In this document: positions 11,818 to 20,792 of the stretch, piece after piece
Layout of the letters: each line of letters begins with the position of its first letter
Numbering within the stretch: the first letter of the stretch is position 1
Origin: JADLCX01 sp964630785
Lineage (GTDB): Bacteria; Planctomycetota; Phycisphaerae; Phycisphaerales; UBA1924
DNA length: 64,000 nucleotides
NCBI GenBank assembly: GCA_964630785.1
Contig: CAZVZG010000001.1
Span: 1 to 64,000 of the forward strand
Reading direction: 5' to 3'
The notes under the pieces: model-generated
What the model was told of the DNA's origin: nothing
The model's database searches: none
What the model saw: only the letters and a program-made list of their open reading frames with translations
Program-made: the position numbers and the translations under genes

Positions 11818-13320
11818 TCACCCCGCCCTCGCCACGCGACGGTCCAACGCGGCCCGCACACGGGCGTGGTTCGCGGCACCGATGGACTCGCGGTGCTCCG
11901 ACCAGCGCTCGACACGGGACGGACCGACCCCACCGACCAGACGTTCGGCGGCCGCGGCGGCGAGCCCGTCGATCGGTGTCACCATCCACGGCGCGCCCGC
12001 AAACTCCCGGTGCAGCAGTTCGGCGAACACCGCCGGGTCCCGGGTGATCGTGACGCGATCGCCCCACTCCGCACGCTCATCCTGAGCGATGAGCGCGAGC
12101 TCACGAGCATCGGAGAAATCGTCGAACGCCACGGCCCGCATCCCACGCGCCGCGGCCAGGCGCGTCAGCCGACGCCCGTTCTTCTCCTGCCCGACGATCA
12201 CCACGCGCGCGGGCGCGCCGTGCCCGGGATGGTCTGCCGCGTCGATCATGGCGCTCGCGATCTCGTCGGGGTGCACGACCTTGCGGGCGAACTCGGCGAA
12301 GGCCGCGTCGATGGCGTCGAAGGTCACCCAGCCCTCTTCGGCGCAGCGCACCCACCACTGGCGCAACGGCGAGAGCCAGCGCGATTCCGACCAACCGTCG
12401 ATGTCGGGCGCGGTGCACGCGCCGAAGAGCAGCGCGACCGAGGCCGTGTTGGCCGCGAGCGAGGGCGAAATGCGGTCCGGGCGCGCCGAATCATCGTACA
12501 TCCTCGCGGCCCGCCCCTTGCTCGGCGATGGGTCCACCAGCGCGTCCATCGTCGCGTAGGTGAGGGCCATGTTGCCCACGACGCGCCGGAAGCGCCGCTC
12601 GCTCAGGTCGATGCGGCCTTCCCAGCCCAGTTCACGCGCGTCGGCAAACGCCTTGCGCACCACGCGCTCGTAGCACGAGCACATGGCCCCGAACTGCTTG
12701 CTCATGCTGTTGGGGCGAAGCCGGTAGCCGGCGACGATCCTCTCCACGCCCTTCCACCGCTCGCCGCGGGCCGCCAGACGCAGCCACATGTCGTAGTCCT
12801 CGACCACCTTCAGGCCCTCGTCGAACCGGCAGTCGCCGATGGCGTCGCGGCTGAAAAGGTGGGCGTGGGTCGCGGTGCGGTTCCACTCGATCTGTTCGTC
12901 GAGCCCGACGATCGGCGCACTCACGGGCGACTGACGCCCGAGCGAGCGCCCGCGCTCGTCGCACAGTTCGTATCCGCCGTAACTCGCGCCCGTCTCGGCG
13001 GCCGCGCCGACGAGCCACTCCAGCCCGCGCGGCGACATCCAGTCGTCCGAATCCAGGAAGTGGACCAGTTCGGTGCGGCACTCGTCGATGCCGCGGTTCC
13101 GCGCGCCCGCAAGCCCCCGGTTGGCCTGCGTGACCATCCGAACGCGCGGGTCAACCCGCGAGATCGAGTCCACGATCGCCGGGCCGGCGTCGGTCGACCC
13201 GTCGTTGACGACCACGCACGCCCAGTCGGCGAAGGACTGCTCGCGCAGCGAGTCGATGGTCTCCGCGATGGTCGGCGCGGAGTTGTACATGGTGATGATG
13301 ACCGTGAGCCTGGCCGGCAT
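11818..13320 (-). CDS. GT2 glycosyltransferase fused to a C-terminal Rossmann-like domain
   Basis: A 500-residue cytosolic protein. Residues 5-110 are a classic GT2 domain: LTVIITMYNSAPTIAETI, CVVVNDGSTD and the metal-binding FLDSDDW near 88-94, with GVERIVAGYRLRPNSMSKQF in the acceptor part. From about residue 372, VVIVGQEKNGRRL begins a Rossmann-like domain that ends with a V-T-P strand and a G-V loop, as in nucleotide-binding sugar-modifying proteins. The start ATG 13320 is supported by GGAGG six bases upstream; the longer open frame is not coding-like. It is first in an operon of three genes and a paralogue of its upstream neighbour. Confidence 0.82.
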   Translation of the reverse strand: MPARLTVIITMYNSAPTIAETIDSLREQSFADWACVVVNDGSTDAGPAIVDSISRVDPRVRMVTQANRGLAGARNRGIDECRTELVHFLDSDDWMSPRGLEWLVGAAAETGASYGGYELCDERGRSLGRQSPVSAPIVGLDEQIEWNRTATHAHLFSRDAIGDCRFDEGLKVVEDYDMWLRLAARGERWKGVERIVAGYRLRPNSMSKQFGAMCSCYERVVRKAFADARELGWEGRIDLSERRFRRVVGNMALTYATMDALVDPSPSKGRAARMYDDSARPDRISPSLAANTASVALLFGACTAPDIDGWSESRWLSPLRQWWVRCAEEGWVTFDAIDAAFAEFARKVVHPDEIASAMIDAADHPGHGAPARVVIVGQEKNGRRLTRLAAARGMRAVAFDDFSDARELALIAQDERAEWGDRVTITRDPAVFAELLHREFAGAPWMVTPIDGLAAAAAERLVGGVGPSRVERWSEHRESIGAANHARVRAALDRRVARAG

Positions 13321-13462
13321 CCGAGCCTCCGTGACCCGCGGGAGGCGCGCAGAGCGTCCCGGGAATCGATCGCGTCTTTGCTGGTACATCGGCCCGTCGG
13401 CCGCGGCGGGCTGAGATTCCTCACGCGCCCCGCCGCCGTTCCCCCTCACACCCATCGAACAC

Positions 13463-14962
13463 TCACGCGCACCTGCGGCCCGCTGCCCCTGCCAGCGCTT
13501 GCGGGGGGAGAGGGGGGGCGTCGCGCAACAACCGCACGTCCGACGCTTCTTCGGCCGCGAGCCCTTCGAGCACTTCCGGCCAGCGGACGATCCGGCCGGG
13601 GTCAACGCCCAGCGCTCGCACCGCCGCGACGATCGCACCGTCCCGCTCCGGGGTCACGATGACCGCGGCGTCGGGCGCGATCGGACCGTTCATCGGCCTC
13701 CAGCGGACGGGCCGATCGCTCACGTCCGCTTCGGCCATCCCGCTGTCCCGCAACTCCCACCCGAGGGTGGTCGCCGCGAGCGCGTCGGCCACGCGCCGGC
13801 CATTCTTGCCCATTCCCACCACCACCACCGATCGCGCCGAGGCGACCCGAGCCCGCCGCACGCACGCCGCGGCCACCTCGTCGGGGGCCACGATCAGGCG
13901 CGACAGCTCGCCCCACGCGCGCTCGATGGTCGGTTCGTCCGCCCAGCTCGCGCTCGCCAGCCCCTCCCACCACGCCGCGAGGTTGGCCACCCACGCCGCA
14001 CGCGACGGCCCGCGTGCTTCCGGACGCAGCCCGAGCCCGAGCAACACCGCGCCGCAAGCTTCCGCGGCCAGTTGCGCGGCGGACAGCGGGCACACCCGGC
14101 ACCCGCGCAGCATGTGCAGCCCGGCCTCGGTGTCTCCCGACAGGGCCCGCATCGTCCCATACCCGATCGCCAGGCCCACCAGCCCGGCCCGCGCATCCAG
14201 ACCTTCCAGCCGCTCCAGCGTCAGGGCGCCGGTGCGGTGCATGAGCTCGAACTGCTTGCTCAGGCTGCCGGGGCGCACGCGGTAGCGATCGACCGGCCCG
14301 CGCCACGCCGGGAGCGCCTCGAATCGGACGCCGTCGTGGGCCAGGCGCAGCCACAGGTCCCAGTCTTCGCAGACCGGAAGCGATTCATCGAACCGACGAT
14401 CACCGAGCAGGCCGCGCGAGATCAGCACCGCGCCCGTGCCCATCGCGTTGCCGGTCGAAAGCTCGGCGGGACCCACGCGCCGGTCGGGCCCGGTCCGCGG
14501 CGGCAGCTCCCGCCCCATCGGTCGCCCGGACCCATCGATCAACTCCTGCCCGCCGCACGCCGCGCCCGTCGCGCCGGCGCACGCGATGAGCGCGGCAACC
14601 CCCCCCGGCACCGCGAGGTCGTCGGCGTCGAGAAAACGGACGAACCGGCCGCGTGCGTGCGAGAGGCCGGTGTTGCGTGCGGCCGATGGCCCACCGTTGG
14701 CCCGGTGGATGAGCCGCACCCGACCGTCGCGGGTGGCCCTGGCCTCGACGATCGCCGGGCCGTCGTCCGTGGAGCCGTCGTTCACGATCACCACTTCGCC
14801 GTCGATGCCCGAGGCGTCCAGATCGGCGAGCGCCGACTCGATCGTCGCGGCGATGGTCGCGCCCGACTGGTACATGGGCACGATGACCGACACCGCGGGA
14901 CCCGGTGCGGAACCGGCGGCCTGGGCGTGGTGATCGGGAGCGCGACGGGGGCCGGCGGTCAT
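13463..14962 (-). CDS. GT2 glycosyltransferase fused to a C-terminal Rossmann-like domain (paralogue of its neighbour)
   Basis: A 499-residue protein with the same architecture and length as the gene at 11818-13320. The GT2 part shows VSVIVPMYQSGATIAATI, VVIVNDGSTDDGPAIVEA and FVRFLDADDL; the C-terminal domain starts at about residue 378 with VVVVGMGKNGRRV, followed by an AAVIVTPERDGAIV strand. ATG 14962 is chosen because homology begins soon after; no good Shine-Dalgarno sequence is seen and the frame is open further upstream. The gap to the next gene is 142 bases, so it may be co-transcribed with that operon. The two genes look like a tandem duplication that has diverged. Confidence 0.8.
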   Translation of the reverse strand: MTAGPRRAPDHHAQAAGSAPGPAVSVIVPMYQSGATIAATIESALADLDASGIDGEVVIVNDGSTDDGPAIVEARATRDGRVRLIHRANGGPSAARNTGLSHARGRFVRFLDADDLAVPGGVAALIACAGATGAACGGQELIDGSGRPMGRELPPRTGPDRRVGPAELSTGNAMGTGAVLISRGLLGDRRFDESLPVCEDWDLWLRLAHDGVRFEALPAWRGPVDRYRVRPGSLSKQFELMHRTGALTLERLEGLDARAGLVGLAIGYGTMRALSGDTEAGLHMLRGCRVCPLSAAQLAAEACGAVLLGLGLRPEARGPSRAAWVANLAAWWEGLASASWADEPTIERAWGELSRLIVAPDEVAAACVRRARVASARSVVVVGMGKNGRRVADALAATTLGWELRDSGMAEADVSDRPVRWRPMNGPIAPDAAVIVTPERDGAIVAAVRALGVDPGRIVRWPEVLEGLAAEEASDVRLLRDAPPLPPQALAGAAGRRCA

Positions 14963-15162
14963 CGGGATGGTGTATCGGCCGGGATGATCGGTCGCCTCGA
15001 CCGGCACGGGCGCCGACAGCGGCGCAGAAACTGCACGCGCTCCTGGGCACGGGCCGAAATACGCGGGTTCGGCGGGTCCGTTCACTCCGCCTCCCCTCCC
15101 TCGCTCTCGGTGCGCGCGGACCCTCATCCTCGCCCATCCTCCCGCGTACGCCCCCGATCGCC

Positions 15163-16590
15163 ATGTCCGCGAATCCCAGCCCACCGCTCACCCCGCCGCG
15201 CCCGGACCGGGCCGATCTCATCGCCGACGCCCTGGTGGTGGTGTCGTGCGCCTACACGCCGCTGGAGACGTGCGAGCGGTTCGGCCTGCTCGACCGCGAG
15301 CGGACGCTGTACCGTCGCCTGTGGCCGCACTTCCGCACCGTGGTGTTCGTGTCGTACGGCGACGAGCGCGACTACGCCGTGGCCGCGGGGCTCGCGCCCG
15401 ACCTGCTGGGGCGGGTGTGGTGCGTGTGCAACGACCGGCGTCAGGAGCCGGGGGTCTTCCTCTCCGGCGTGCCGGGGCGCGTGTCGCACCTGCTCAAGGG
15501 CCACACCGGCGCGCTCGTGCTCACCGAGCAGCACTGGGGCGGCGACGTGGCCGTGTCGATCGTGCGCACGCTCAGGGCCGACGGCCTGAGCACCGGGCTC
15601 TGCGCCCGCACGGGCTACCACTGGTCGTGGACCATGGCCCGCGAGCACGGGCCCGGCTCGGCCCAGTTCGCCCAGGCGCGGTTCCTCGAGGGCGAGCTCT
15701 GCCACGCGGCCGACGTGGTCGTCGCGACCACGCCGGCCATCGCCGAGCGGCTGGCGTTTCAGCACGGGCTGCCGCACGATCGCCTGCGCGTGGTGCCGAA
15801 CTTCGTGCTCACCGACGCGCCCGCTCCGCCGCCTTCGGCCCGCACGCGGGGCCTGATCCTGACCGCCGGTCGGCTCTCGCGCGAGAAGCGCGTGCACCTG
15901 CTGGTGGAGGCGTGCGCTCGCCTGCCCGAGCCGGAGCGCTCGCGTGCGCGGCTGCTGGTCATCGGCGAGGGGCCCGAGGAGGGTTCGCTGCGGGCGCTCG
16001 CCGCGCGGCTGCGCGTCGCTGCCGAGTTCCGCCCGCGCATCCCTCACCGCGAACTGCTGGCGCAGATGGGGTCGTGCTGGGCCTACGCCCAATGCTCGGA
16101 GTACGAGGGCCACCCCAAGACCGTGCTCGAGGCGATGGCCTCGGGGTGCGCGGTGCTGGTCGCCCGCGCGCCGGGGCTGGCCGACCACGTGCGCGATCAC
16201 CAGACGGGCCTGGTGAGCGACCCTGAGCCCGGCGCGATCGCCGCTTCGCTGCACGCTCTGCTCACGGACGACGGACTGCACGCCCGTCTGGGCGCGACCG
16301 CCGCCGCCTCCGTGCGCTCGACGCTCGGGTTCGAGACGGTGTTCCCGTTCTATCGCGAAGCCTGCGCCCAGGCCGCACGCTCGGCGGGCGGCCACGCCTC
16401 GCTCCCACCCGGCGTGGTGCGGTGGGACCAGCCGCTCATCCACCTGCCGCCCGACGCCGCGGGAGCGACGTGGGCGTCCAGCCTCGACGCCTACGCCCGG
16501 CGGCTGGAGCCCGCGGCGCGTGCGGCGTTCCTGTGTGCCTTCGCGGCCCGCGTGACACAGCCCGCGGCGACGGCGCACGTTGGTTCGTGA
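15163..16590 (+). CDS. GT4-type glycosyltransferase (group 1)
   Basis: A 475-residue GT-B enzyme. The N-terminal acceptor domain begins DALVVVSCAYTPLE; the C-terminal donor domain begins near residue 225 with ILTAGRLSREKRVHLLVEA, then LLVIGEGPEEG and the catalytic-region segment SEYEGHPKTVLEAMASGCAV, which fits the E-x7-E pattern of GT4 retaining transferases. The last 40 residues (YARRLEPAARAAFLCAFAARV) resemble a segment of the methyltransferase at 6944-7795. It is transcribed divergently from the GT2 pair with 200 bases between starts. The ATG at 15163 has no clear Shine-Dalgarno sequence. Donor and acceptor unknown. Confidence 0.85.
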   Translation: MSANPSPPLTPPRPDRADLIADALVVVSCAYTPLETCERFGLLDRERTLYRRLWPHFRTVVFVSYGDERDYAVAAGLAPDLLGRVWCVCNDRRQEPGVFLSGVPGRVSHLLKGHTGALVLTEQHWGGDVAVSIVRTLRADGLSTGLCARTGYHWSWTMAREHGPGSAQFAQARFLEGELCHAADVVVATTPAIAERLAFQHGLPHDRLRVVPNFVLTDAPAPPPSARTRGLILTAGRLSREKRVHLLVEACARLPEPERSRARLLVIGEGPEEGSLRALAARLRVAAEFRPRIPHRELLAQMGSCWAYAQCSEYEGHPKTVLEAMASGCAVLVARAPGLADHVRDHQTGLVSDPEPGAIAASLHALLTDDGLHARLGATAAASVRSTLGFETVFPFYREACAQAARSAGGHASLPPGVVRWDQPLIHLPPDAAGATWASSLDAYARRLEPAARAAFLCAFAARVTQPAATAHVGS

Positions 16591-16623
16591 GCGTTGACCT
16601 CAACCGCTCGGGGGCTTGATTTC

Positions 16624-16715
16624 ACCACTGAGGGCCCAGAGAGCACTGAGAGGGAGGGATGCTTCCTTTGAAAGACCTTGCACCACCTCTGTGTCCTCAG
16701 TGCTCTCAGTAGAGC
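16624..16715. repeat. Intergenic imperfect inverted repeat between convergent glycosyltransferase genes
   Basis: The left arm contains CACTGAGG and GAGCACTGAGAGG, and the right arm contains CCTCAGTGCTCTCAGT, the reverse complement of the left-arm core. The element fills most of the 149-base gap between two convergent genes and has a lower GC content than its surroundings. It could act as a bidirectional terminator, but it has no T tract. Confidence 0.65.
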
Positions 16716-16739
16716 AATCCGGCAAAGCCCGCGTCGCGC

Positions 16740-17777
16740 TCACCCAGCCGCCTCCACGAGCGCTCGCCGCCATGTCCATCGCTTCAGCGGCACGTGGTGC
16801 TCGTAGAGCGCTCGGAGCAGGGCTCGTTCGTGCGGGCCGCACACCGATCCCGCGGGCATCTTCGCCCACCCCTCGAACGTCTCCCTCACCCGCTCCACGC
16901 CCGCTCGCTCGCGCTCGACGAACCGGCGCGAGTACTCGCCCTCTTCCGGCGATCGGACGTCCCTCCCGAACACCTCGCGGGCGCAAGCCGGCGCGGCCGC
17001 CGCGAACTCCCACGCCGCACGCCCCATCATGGCCTCGCGCCGCAGATAGTCCTCCGGCCCGATGCGGTGGTCGTGAAACACGAGCGCCTCGGGCGCGAAC
17101 CGCACCACGGCCCCGCGCCCTTCGCCTCCGCCCCCGCCGCACGCGCGGAACGTGAACTCCAGATCCTCGTAGCACGCAAACCGCAGCCGTTCGTCGAACC
17201 CGCCCGCCGCGTCGAACACGGCCCGCGCCACGCTCAGGTTCAGCGTCCACCCGTGTCGGAAGCCCCAGTCGTGGTCGCGCCCGACACGCCCCGCGGCGAT
17301 GTCTTCCGACATGCGGTCGTAGAAGAACACCATCGACGTCTCGCGGATGAGCCGGTCGAAGAGGGTGTCCTCCGCCGGCGCGGGGCGCACCCACGGCGCG
17401 GCCCCGAGCACCAGCCCGCGCACGCCGGTCGAGTCCATCCGCGCCTGCTCTCGCACGTGCTCGCCGAGCAGGTCGGGCTCGGGCAGCACGTCGTCGTTGA
17501 GCATGAGGATCAGTCGGCCGCGGGCCAGGCGTGCCAGGCGGTTGCGCGTCGCCCCGGGCCCGGCGTGGTCGAAGAAGTGGGCCGCGGCGTGCAGCGAGTC
17601 GGACACGCGCGACACCAGCCCGCGCACCGCGCTCCCGTCGTCGCCCGGCTCCAGCCCGTCGACCCCGACGAGCACCTCGAAGCGGTCGCGATGAAGGCTT
17701 TGTCGGGCCAGGCGCTCGACGCAGCGGGCGAGTTTCTCGGCACGGCCGCGGGTCGGGATGATGACGCTGATATCCAC
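16740..17777 (-). CDS. GT2-family glycosyltransferase
   Basis: A 345-residue cytosolic GT2 enzyme. VDISVIIPTRGRAEKLARCV opens the nucleotide-binding half, LNDDVLPEPDLL near residues 93-104 carries the metal-binding acidic pair, and GFRHGWTLNLSVARAVF plus FACYEDLEFTFRACGGG form the galactosyltransferase-like C-terminal half (Glyco_transf_7C style) with the E-D-L-E catalytic-base region. I place the start at GTG 17777, immediately before the first strand; an AGGGGGA stretch abuts it. TTG 17837 would add 20 Cys/Arg-rich residues that look non-coding. It is the last glycosyltransferase of the first glycan cluster. Confidence 0.8.
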   Translation of the reverse strand: MDISVIIPTRGRAEKLARCVERLARQSLHRDRFEVLVGVDGLEPGDDGSAVRGLVSRVSDSLHAAAHFFDHAGPGATRNRLARLARGRLILMLNDDVLPEPDLLGEHVREQARMDSTGVRGLVLGAAPWVRPAPAEDTLFDRLIRETSMVFFYDRMSEDIAAGRVGRDHDWGFRHGWTLNLSVARAVFDAAGGFDERLRFACYEDLEFTFRACGGGGGEGRGAVVRFAPEALVFHDHRIGPEDYLRREAMMGRAAWEFAAAAPACAREVFGRDVRSPEEGEYSRRFVERERAGVERVRETFEGWAKMPAGSVCGPHERALLRALYEHHVPLKRWTWRRALVEAAG

Positions 17778-17909
17778 TCCCCCTGTATCGGCGAAGTGCC
17801 CGCAACGGCCGCAAGGTCGGCGCCCTCGCCGACTCAAGCCCCCGGCCGCGCGGCCCGATGGTCCGGGAACGCGCGCGATCCGCGCCCATGCCCCAAACCG
17901 GAGCCACCG

Positions 17910-18275
17910 ATGACCGTCTCACCGCCGCAGTCGAACTTCACGCTCAGCAGCGCCGACCGGCGCAGGGACAAGCGCTTTGCCGTCGCACGCCCGGGCAAGG
18001 TGTTCCGGCGCTCGACCCAGCAGTACGCGCCCGCCGTAACGTGCAACCTTTCTCTCGGCGGCGCGCTCATCGAGGCCGACGCCGAGCGCCCCTTTGCCTG
18101 CGGCGAACTGGTCGATCTCGCGGTCGCGTTCGGCGACGGGCCCGTGCTGCCGTCGTCCTCGCTACTTCGGGCCATCGTCGTGCGCGTCTCGACGAGCAAA
18201 GATGGACGCCAGAGCGTCGCGTTGCGCTACATCGCGCCATCGGCGATGCCCCTCCCCCACGCCGCCGCGGCCTGA
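17910..18275 (+). CDS. PilZ-domain protein
   Basis: A 121-residue single-domain protein. The RRRDKRF segment (residues 17-23) and the later NLSLGGALIE (46-55) match the two PilZ signatures, RxxxR and (D/N)xSxxG, which in the family bind cyclic di-GMP. Asn replaces the more common Asp of the second motif, a substitution that is tolerated in the family. ATG 17910 is preceded by GGAG at a spacing of seven. It follows the glycan cluster and may couple second-messenger level to exopolysaccharide output, which is inference. No diguanylate cyclase gene is present nearby. Confidence 0.8.
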   Translation: MTVSPPQSNFTLSSADRRRDKRFAVARPGKVFRRSTQQYAPAVTCNLSLGGALIEADAERPFACGELVDLAVAFGDGPVLPSSSLLRAIVVRVSTSKDGRQSVALRYIAPSAMPLPHAAAA

Positions 18276-18430
18276 GCCGCAACGCGCCGATTGAATTTCT
18301 TCGACCGGCTATTGCCGCGCCGCTACGATGCGATAAGAGCGTCCGTGCGGGCACTACCGCAAGAATGCCGGTGGAGTTCTCCGGCGACGCGAGACGGGTT
18401 GTTCGCCCGAGACGCCGCGGGAGTCGTCGC

Positions 18431-19669
18431 GTGCTCTGGCAACCGTCTTTACCCCAGGAATACCTCCAGTCGTCCCCCGAGCAGCTCGCCGAGCGGATCA
18501 CCGCGCGCCGGCGCGAGCTCGGCTCCAGGGTCATCATCCTCGGCCACCACTACCAGACCGACGAGGTCATCCGCCACGCAGACTTTACCGGCGACTCGCT
18601 CAAGCTCAGCCAACTCGCCGCCGAGAAAGTCGCCGCGGCCGGCGCCCGCCACGTCATCTTCTGCGGCGTGCACTTCATGGCCGAGACCGCCGACCTGCTC
18701 ACGCCCGACGGCGTTTCCGTCATCCTGCCCGACCTGTCCGCCGGCTGCTCGATGGCCGACATGGCCGACCACGACGACGCCGCGGCCGCGTGGGACCTGA
18801 TCCACAAGGCGCTCAGGGCCGAGGGTTGGAAGGGCCGGATCATCCCGATCACGTACATCAACTCATCCGCGGCGATCAAAGCCTTTGTCGGCAAGCACGG
18901 AGGCGTGGTCTGCACAAGCAGCAACGCCGCTCGCATGTTCGAGTGGGCCCTGGCCGGCGGGACCGAGCCCAAGCAACGCGCCGAAGACATCAAGGTGCTG
19001 TTCCTGCCCGATCAGCACCTCGGGCGGAACACGGCCGCGAGCTTCGGGATGGACGTGGAGACGCAGACGTGCCTCTACGACCCGCGCCGCCTGGCGCGCG
19101 GCGAGGAGCTGGGCGGCGTCACGCCCGAGCAGCTCAAGCGTTCACAGGTCATCCTCTGGGCCGGGCACTGCTCGGTACACAAACTGTTCCGGCCCGAGCA
19201 CTGCGATCAAATTCGGATGGCCGAGCGCGACCTGCCCCGGTCGGAACGCACGACGATCATCGTCCACCCCGAGTGCTGCAAGGAGGTGGTCGATCGCGCC
19301 GACCTCGCCGGCAGCACCGAGTACATCTGCCGCGCGATCCGCGAGGCCGGGCCCGGCTCGCGCTGGGCCGTCGGCACCGAGGTGCACCTGGTCGCGCGGC
19401 TGGCCCGCGAGGCCGCCGCCCGCGGCGTGCAGGTGCGCATCCTCAGCGAGTGCCAGTGCCTGTGCACGACGATGTACCGCATCGATCAGGAGCACCTGTG
19501 CTGGGTGCTGGACAACCTGGCCGCGAACAAGGTGGTGAACCGCGTGAGCGTGCACCCCGGGGCCCGCGCGATGGCGCTGGCGGCGATCGAGCGCATGTTG
19601 GCGTTGTCCGCCCCGATGGGGGCCGCGCCGAAAGCGGTGAAGGCCAAGGAGCCGGCGCTGGTGGATTGA
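18431..19669 (+). CDS. nadA: Quinolinate synthase
   Basis: Condenses iminoaspartate with dihydroxyacetone phosphate to quinolinate in de novo NAD synthesis, using a 4Fe-4S cluster in the cytosol. The 412-residue product has ILGHHYQTDEV near residue 36 and the three cluster-cysteine regions: IFCGVHFMAETADLL (about Cys78), WAGHCSVHKLF and LSECQCLCTTMYRI. I start it at GTG 18431 because GGGAG lies seven bases upstream and the protein then begins just before the conserved EYLQ segment; ATG 18365 would add 22 Arg-rich residues. nadB and nadC are not in the window. It follows the PilZ gene by 155 bases. Confidence 0.94.
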   Translation: MLWQPSLPQEYLQSSPEQLAERITARRRELGSRVIILGHHYQTDEVIRHADFTGDSLKLSQLAAEKVAAAGARHVIFCGVHFMAETADLLTPDGVSVILPDLSAGCSMADMADHDDAAAAWDLIHKALRAEGWKGRIIPITYINSSAAIKAFVGKHGGVVCTSSNAARMFEWALAGGTEPKQRAEDIKVLFLPDQHLGRNTAASFGMDVETQTCLYDPRRLARGEELGGVTPEQLKRSQVILWAGHCSVHKLFRPEHCDQIRMAERDLPRSERTTIIVHPECCKEVVDRADLAGSTEYICRAIREAGPGSRWAVGTEVHLVARLAREAAARGVQVRILSECQCLCTTMYRIDQEHLCWVLDNLAANKVVNRVSVHPGARAMALAAIERMLALSAPMGAAPKAVKAKEPALVD

Positions 19670-19880
19670 GCCCGGTCGCCGTGAGCCGGGTCCCTCTCGA
19701 AACTGTTGTGCAATGACATGCCGAGTCGGCGTGGAGTGTGCAGCCCGCGTCCAACGGAGGTTTGCATCCAACCTCCTGCGAATCCACGCGCCCGCCCGCG
19801 GGCGCGGCAACCGCCCGGTGAGCACCCACGTACGAGTTGGCGGAGCGAGCGTTCCGTGCGCACGACGAAGGAGCCACGCC

Positions 19881-20438
19881 ATGACGACCAGAATGTACTT
19901 CCCGCTCACGCTCACCATCGCCCTGCTCGGGCTCGCCGGGCCCGCGTCGGCGGTCGCGCCGAGCTCCGAACCGGATAACCCGATCGCCGGCGCGGGCGAA
20001 ATCCCCGCTTCCATGATCGGGCTCGTCACCCGCCGCATCAGCGTCGACGGTCGCCCCGTGGACATCTCGGTCTCGGTGAGCAACGTGCTCGTTGCGACAG
20101 GGGAGGGCGGGGGGTCGCGTGCCCTCCCGACGGCGGTGCGCGTCGAGCTCGACAGCGGCGACCGCCAGCCGTTGCCGGAGATCACCGCGATCCGCGTGAG
20201 GCTGGAACGCGTCCGACCCCCGATGCGCATTTATCGCAGCCAACTGTTCCCGGAACTGACCTTCGCCGCCGACCCGCTGCACGCGGGCTACGCGGCCAAC
20301 CTCACGAGCTTCCACCCCGGCGTGCGCCTGAAGGCAACGGTCATTGTCGAGACGCCGCACGAAACCCGCTACGTGCGCGTCGGGCAAGTGCGTGTCCGCC
20401 CGCCGGCGCCGCTGGCCAACCCCGTGATCCCTCAATGA
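19881..20438 (+). CDS. Secreted protein of unknown function
   Basis: A 185-residue protein with a clear signal peptide: MTTRMYF, a hydrophobic PLTLTIALLGLAGPASA stretch and cleavage after ASAVA near residue 26. The mature part has alternating beta-strand-like segments and no motif I recognise. ATG 19881 has GAAGGAG nine bases upstream, which sets this start against the longer frame beginning at 19713. It stands alone between nadA and a convergent HU-family gene. Likely periplasmic. Confidence 0.65.
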   Translation: MTTRMYFPLTLTIALLGLAGPASAVAPSSEPDNPIAGAGEIPASMIGLVTRRISVDGRPVDISVSVSNVLVATGEGGGSRALPTAVRVELDSGDRQPLPEITAIRVRLERVRPPMRIYRSQLFPELTFAADPLHAGYAANLTSFHPGVRLKATVIVETPHETRYVRVGQVRVRPPAPLANPVIPQ

Positions 20439-20594
20439 GGCCGGCGGTTCGCTCCGTATCCGCCGTGTCAAGGCGAACGGAACCCGGCACGGTCACGATT
20501 CCGAAATCGGGACGTGAAACTTCCGACCCCCGCTCGCCGTAACACCCTGAGCGAATCCCGCGACGCTTCGACCACAACTACCCCGTCCCGCAAG

Positions 20595-20632
20595 CGCCGA
20601 GGGCAGGGCCGAAAGGCCTCCTCGGCGTTTTT
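20595..20632 (+). terminator. Intrinsic terminator downstream of the secreted protein
   Basis: CGCCGAGG (20595-20602) pairs with CCTCGGCG (20620-20627), with a nested GGCC-GAAA-GGCC hairpin inside, followed by TTTTTC. It lies 157 bases after the stop codon. The rest of the gap 20439-20792 holds only this and the opposing terminator; I see no gene or tRNA there. Confidence 0.75.
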
Positions 20633-20713
20633 CGTAGGTTCACGAAGCGAGGTGGGCGGACCGTTGGCCAGCCGTGGCCAACACTGCTCACCTCTGAACA
20701 CTGTGCCCGACTC

Positions 20714-20758
20714 TCAAAAACACCGCGACCACGCCGGAGGGGTGAGGCGGGGCGTGGT
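20714..20758 (-). terminator. Intrinsic terminator of the HU-family gene
   Basis: Read on the minus strand, GACCACGCC and GGCGTGGTC form a nine-bp stem, and a TTTTT run follows six bases later. It faces the plus-strand terminator at 20595-20632, closing both converging transcription units. Confidence 0.7.
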
Positions 20759-20792
20759 CGAACAAATCGGGGGGGTGCGGCGTGGCTCGGGG

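Noticed and set aside
13485..13515. G-rich stretch at the 3' end of the second GT2 gene as a repeat element
   Set aside because: It is part of the coding end and I find no second copy or good palindrome.
20514..20792. A GTG-started frame in the gap between the secreted-protein and HU genes
   Set aside because: It runs through two opposing terminators and has a basic low-complexity composition.
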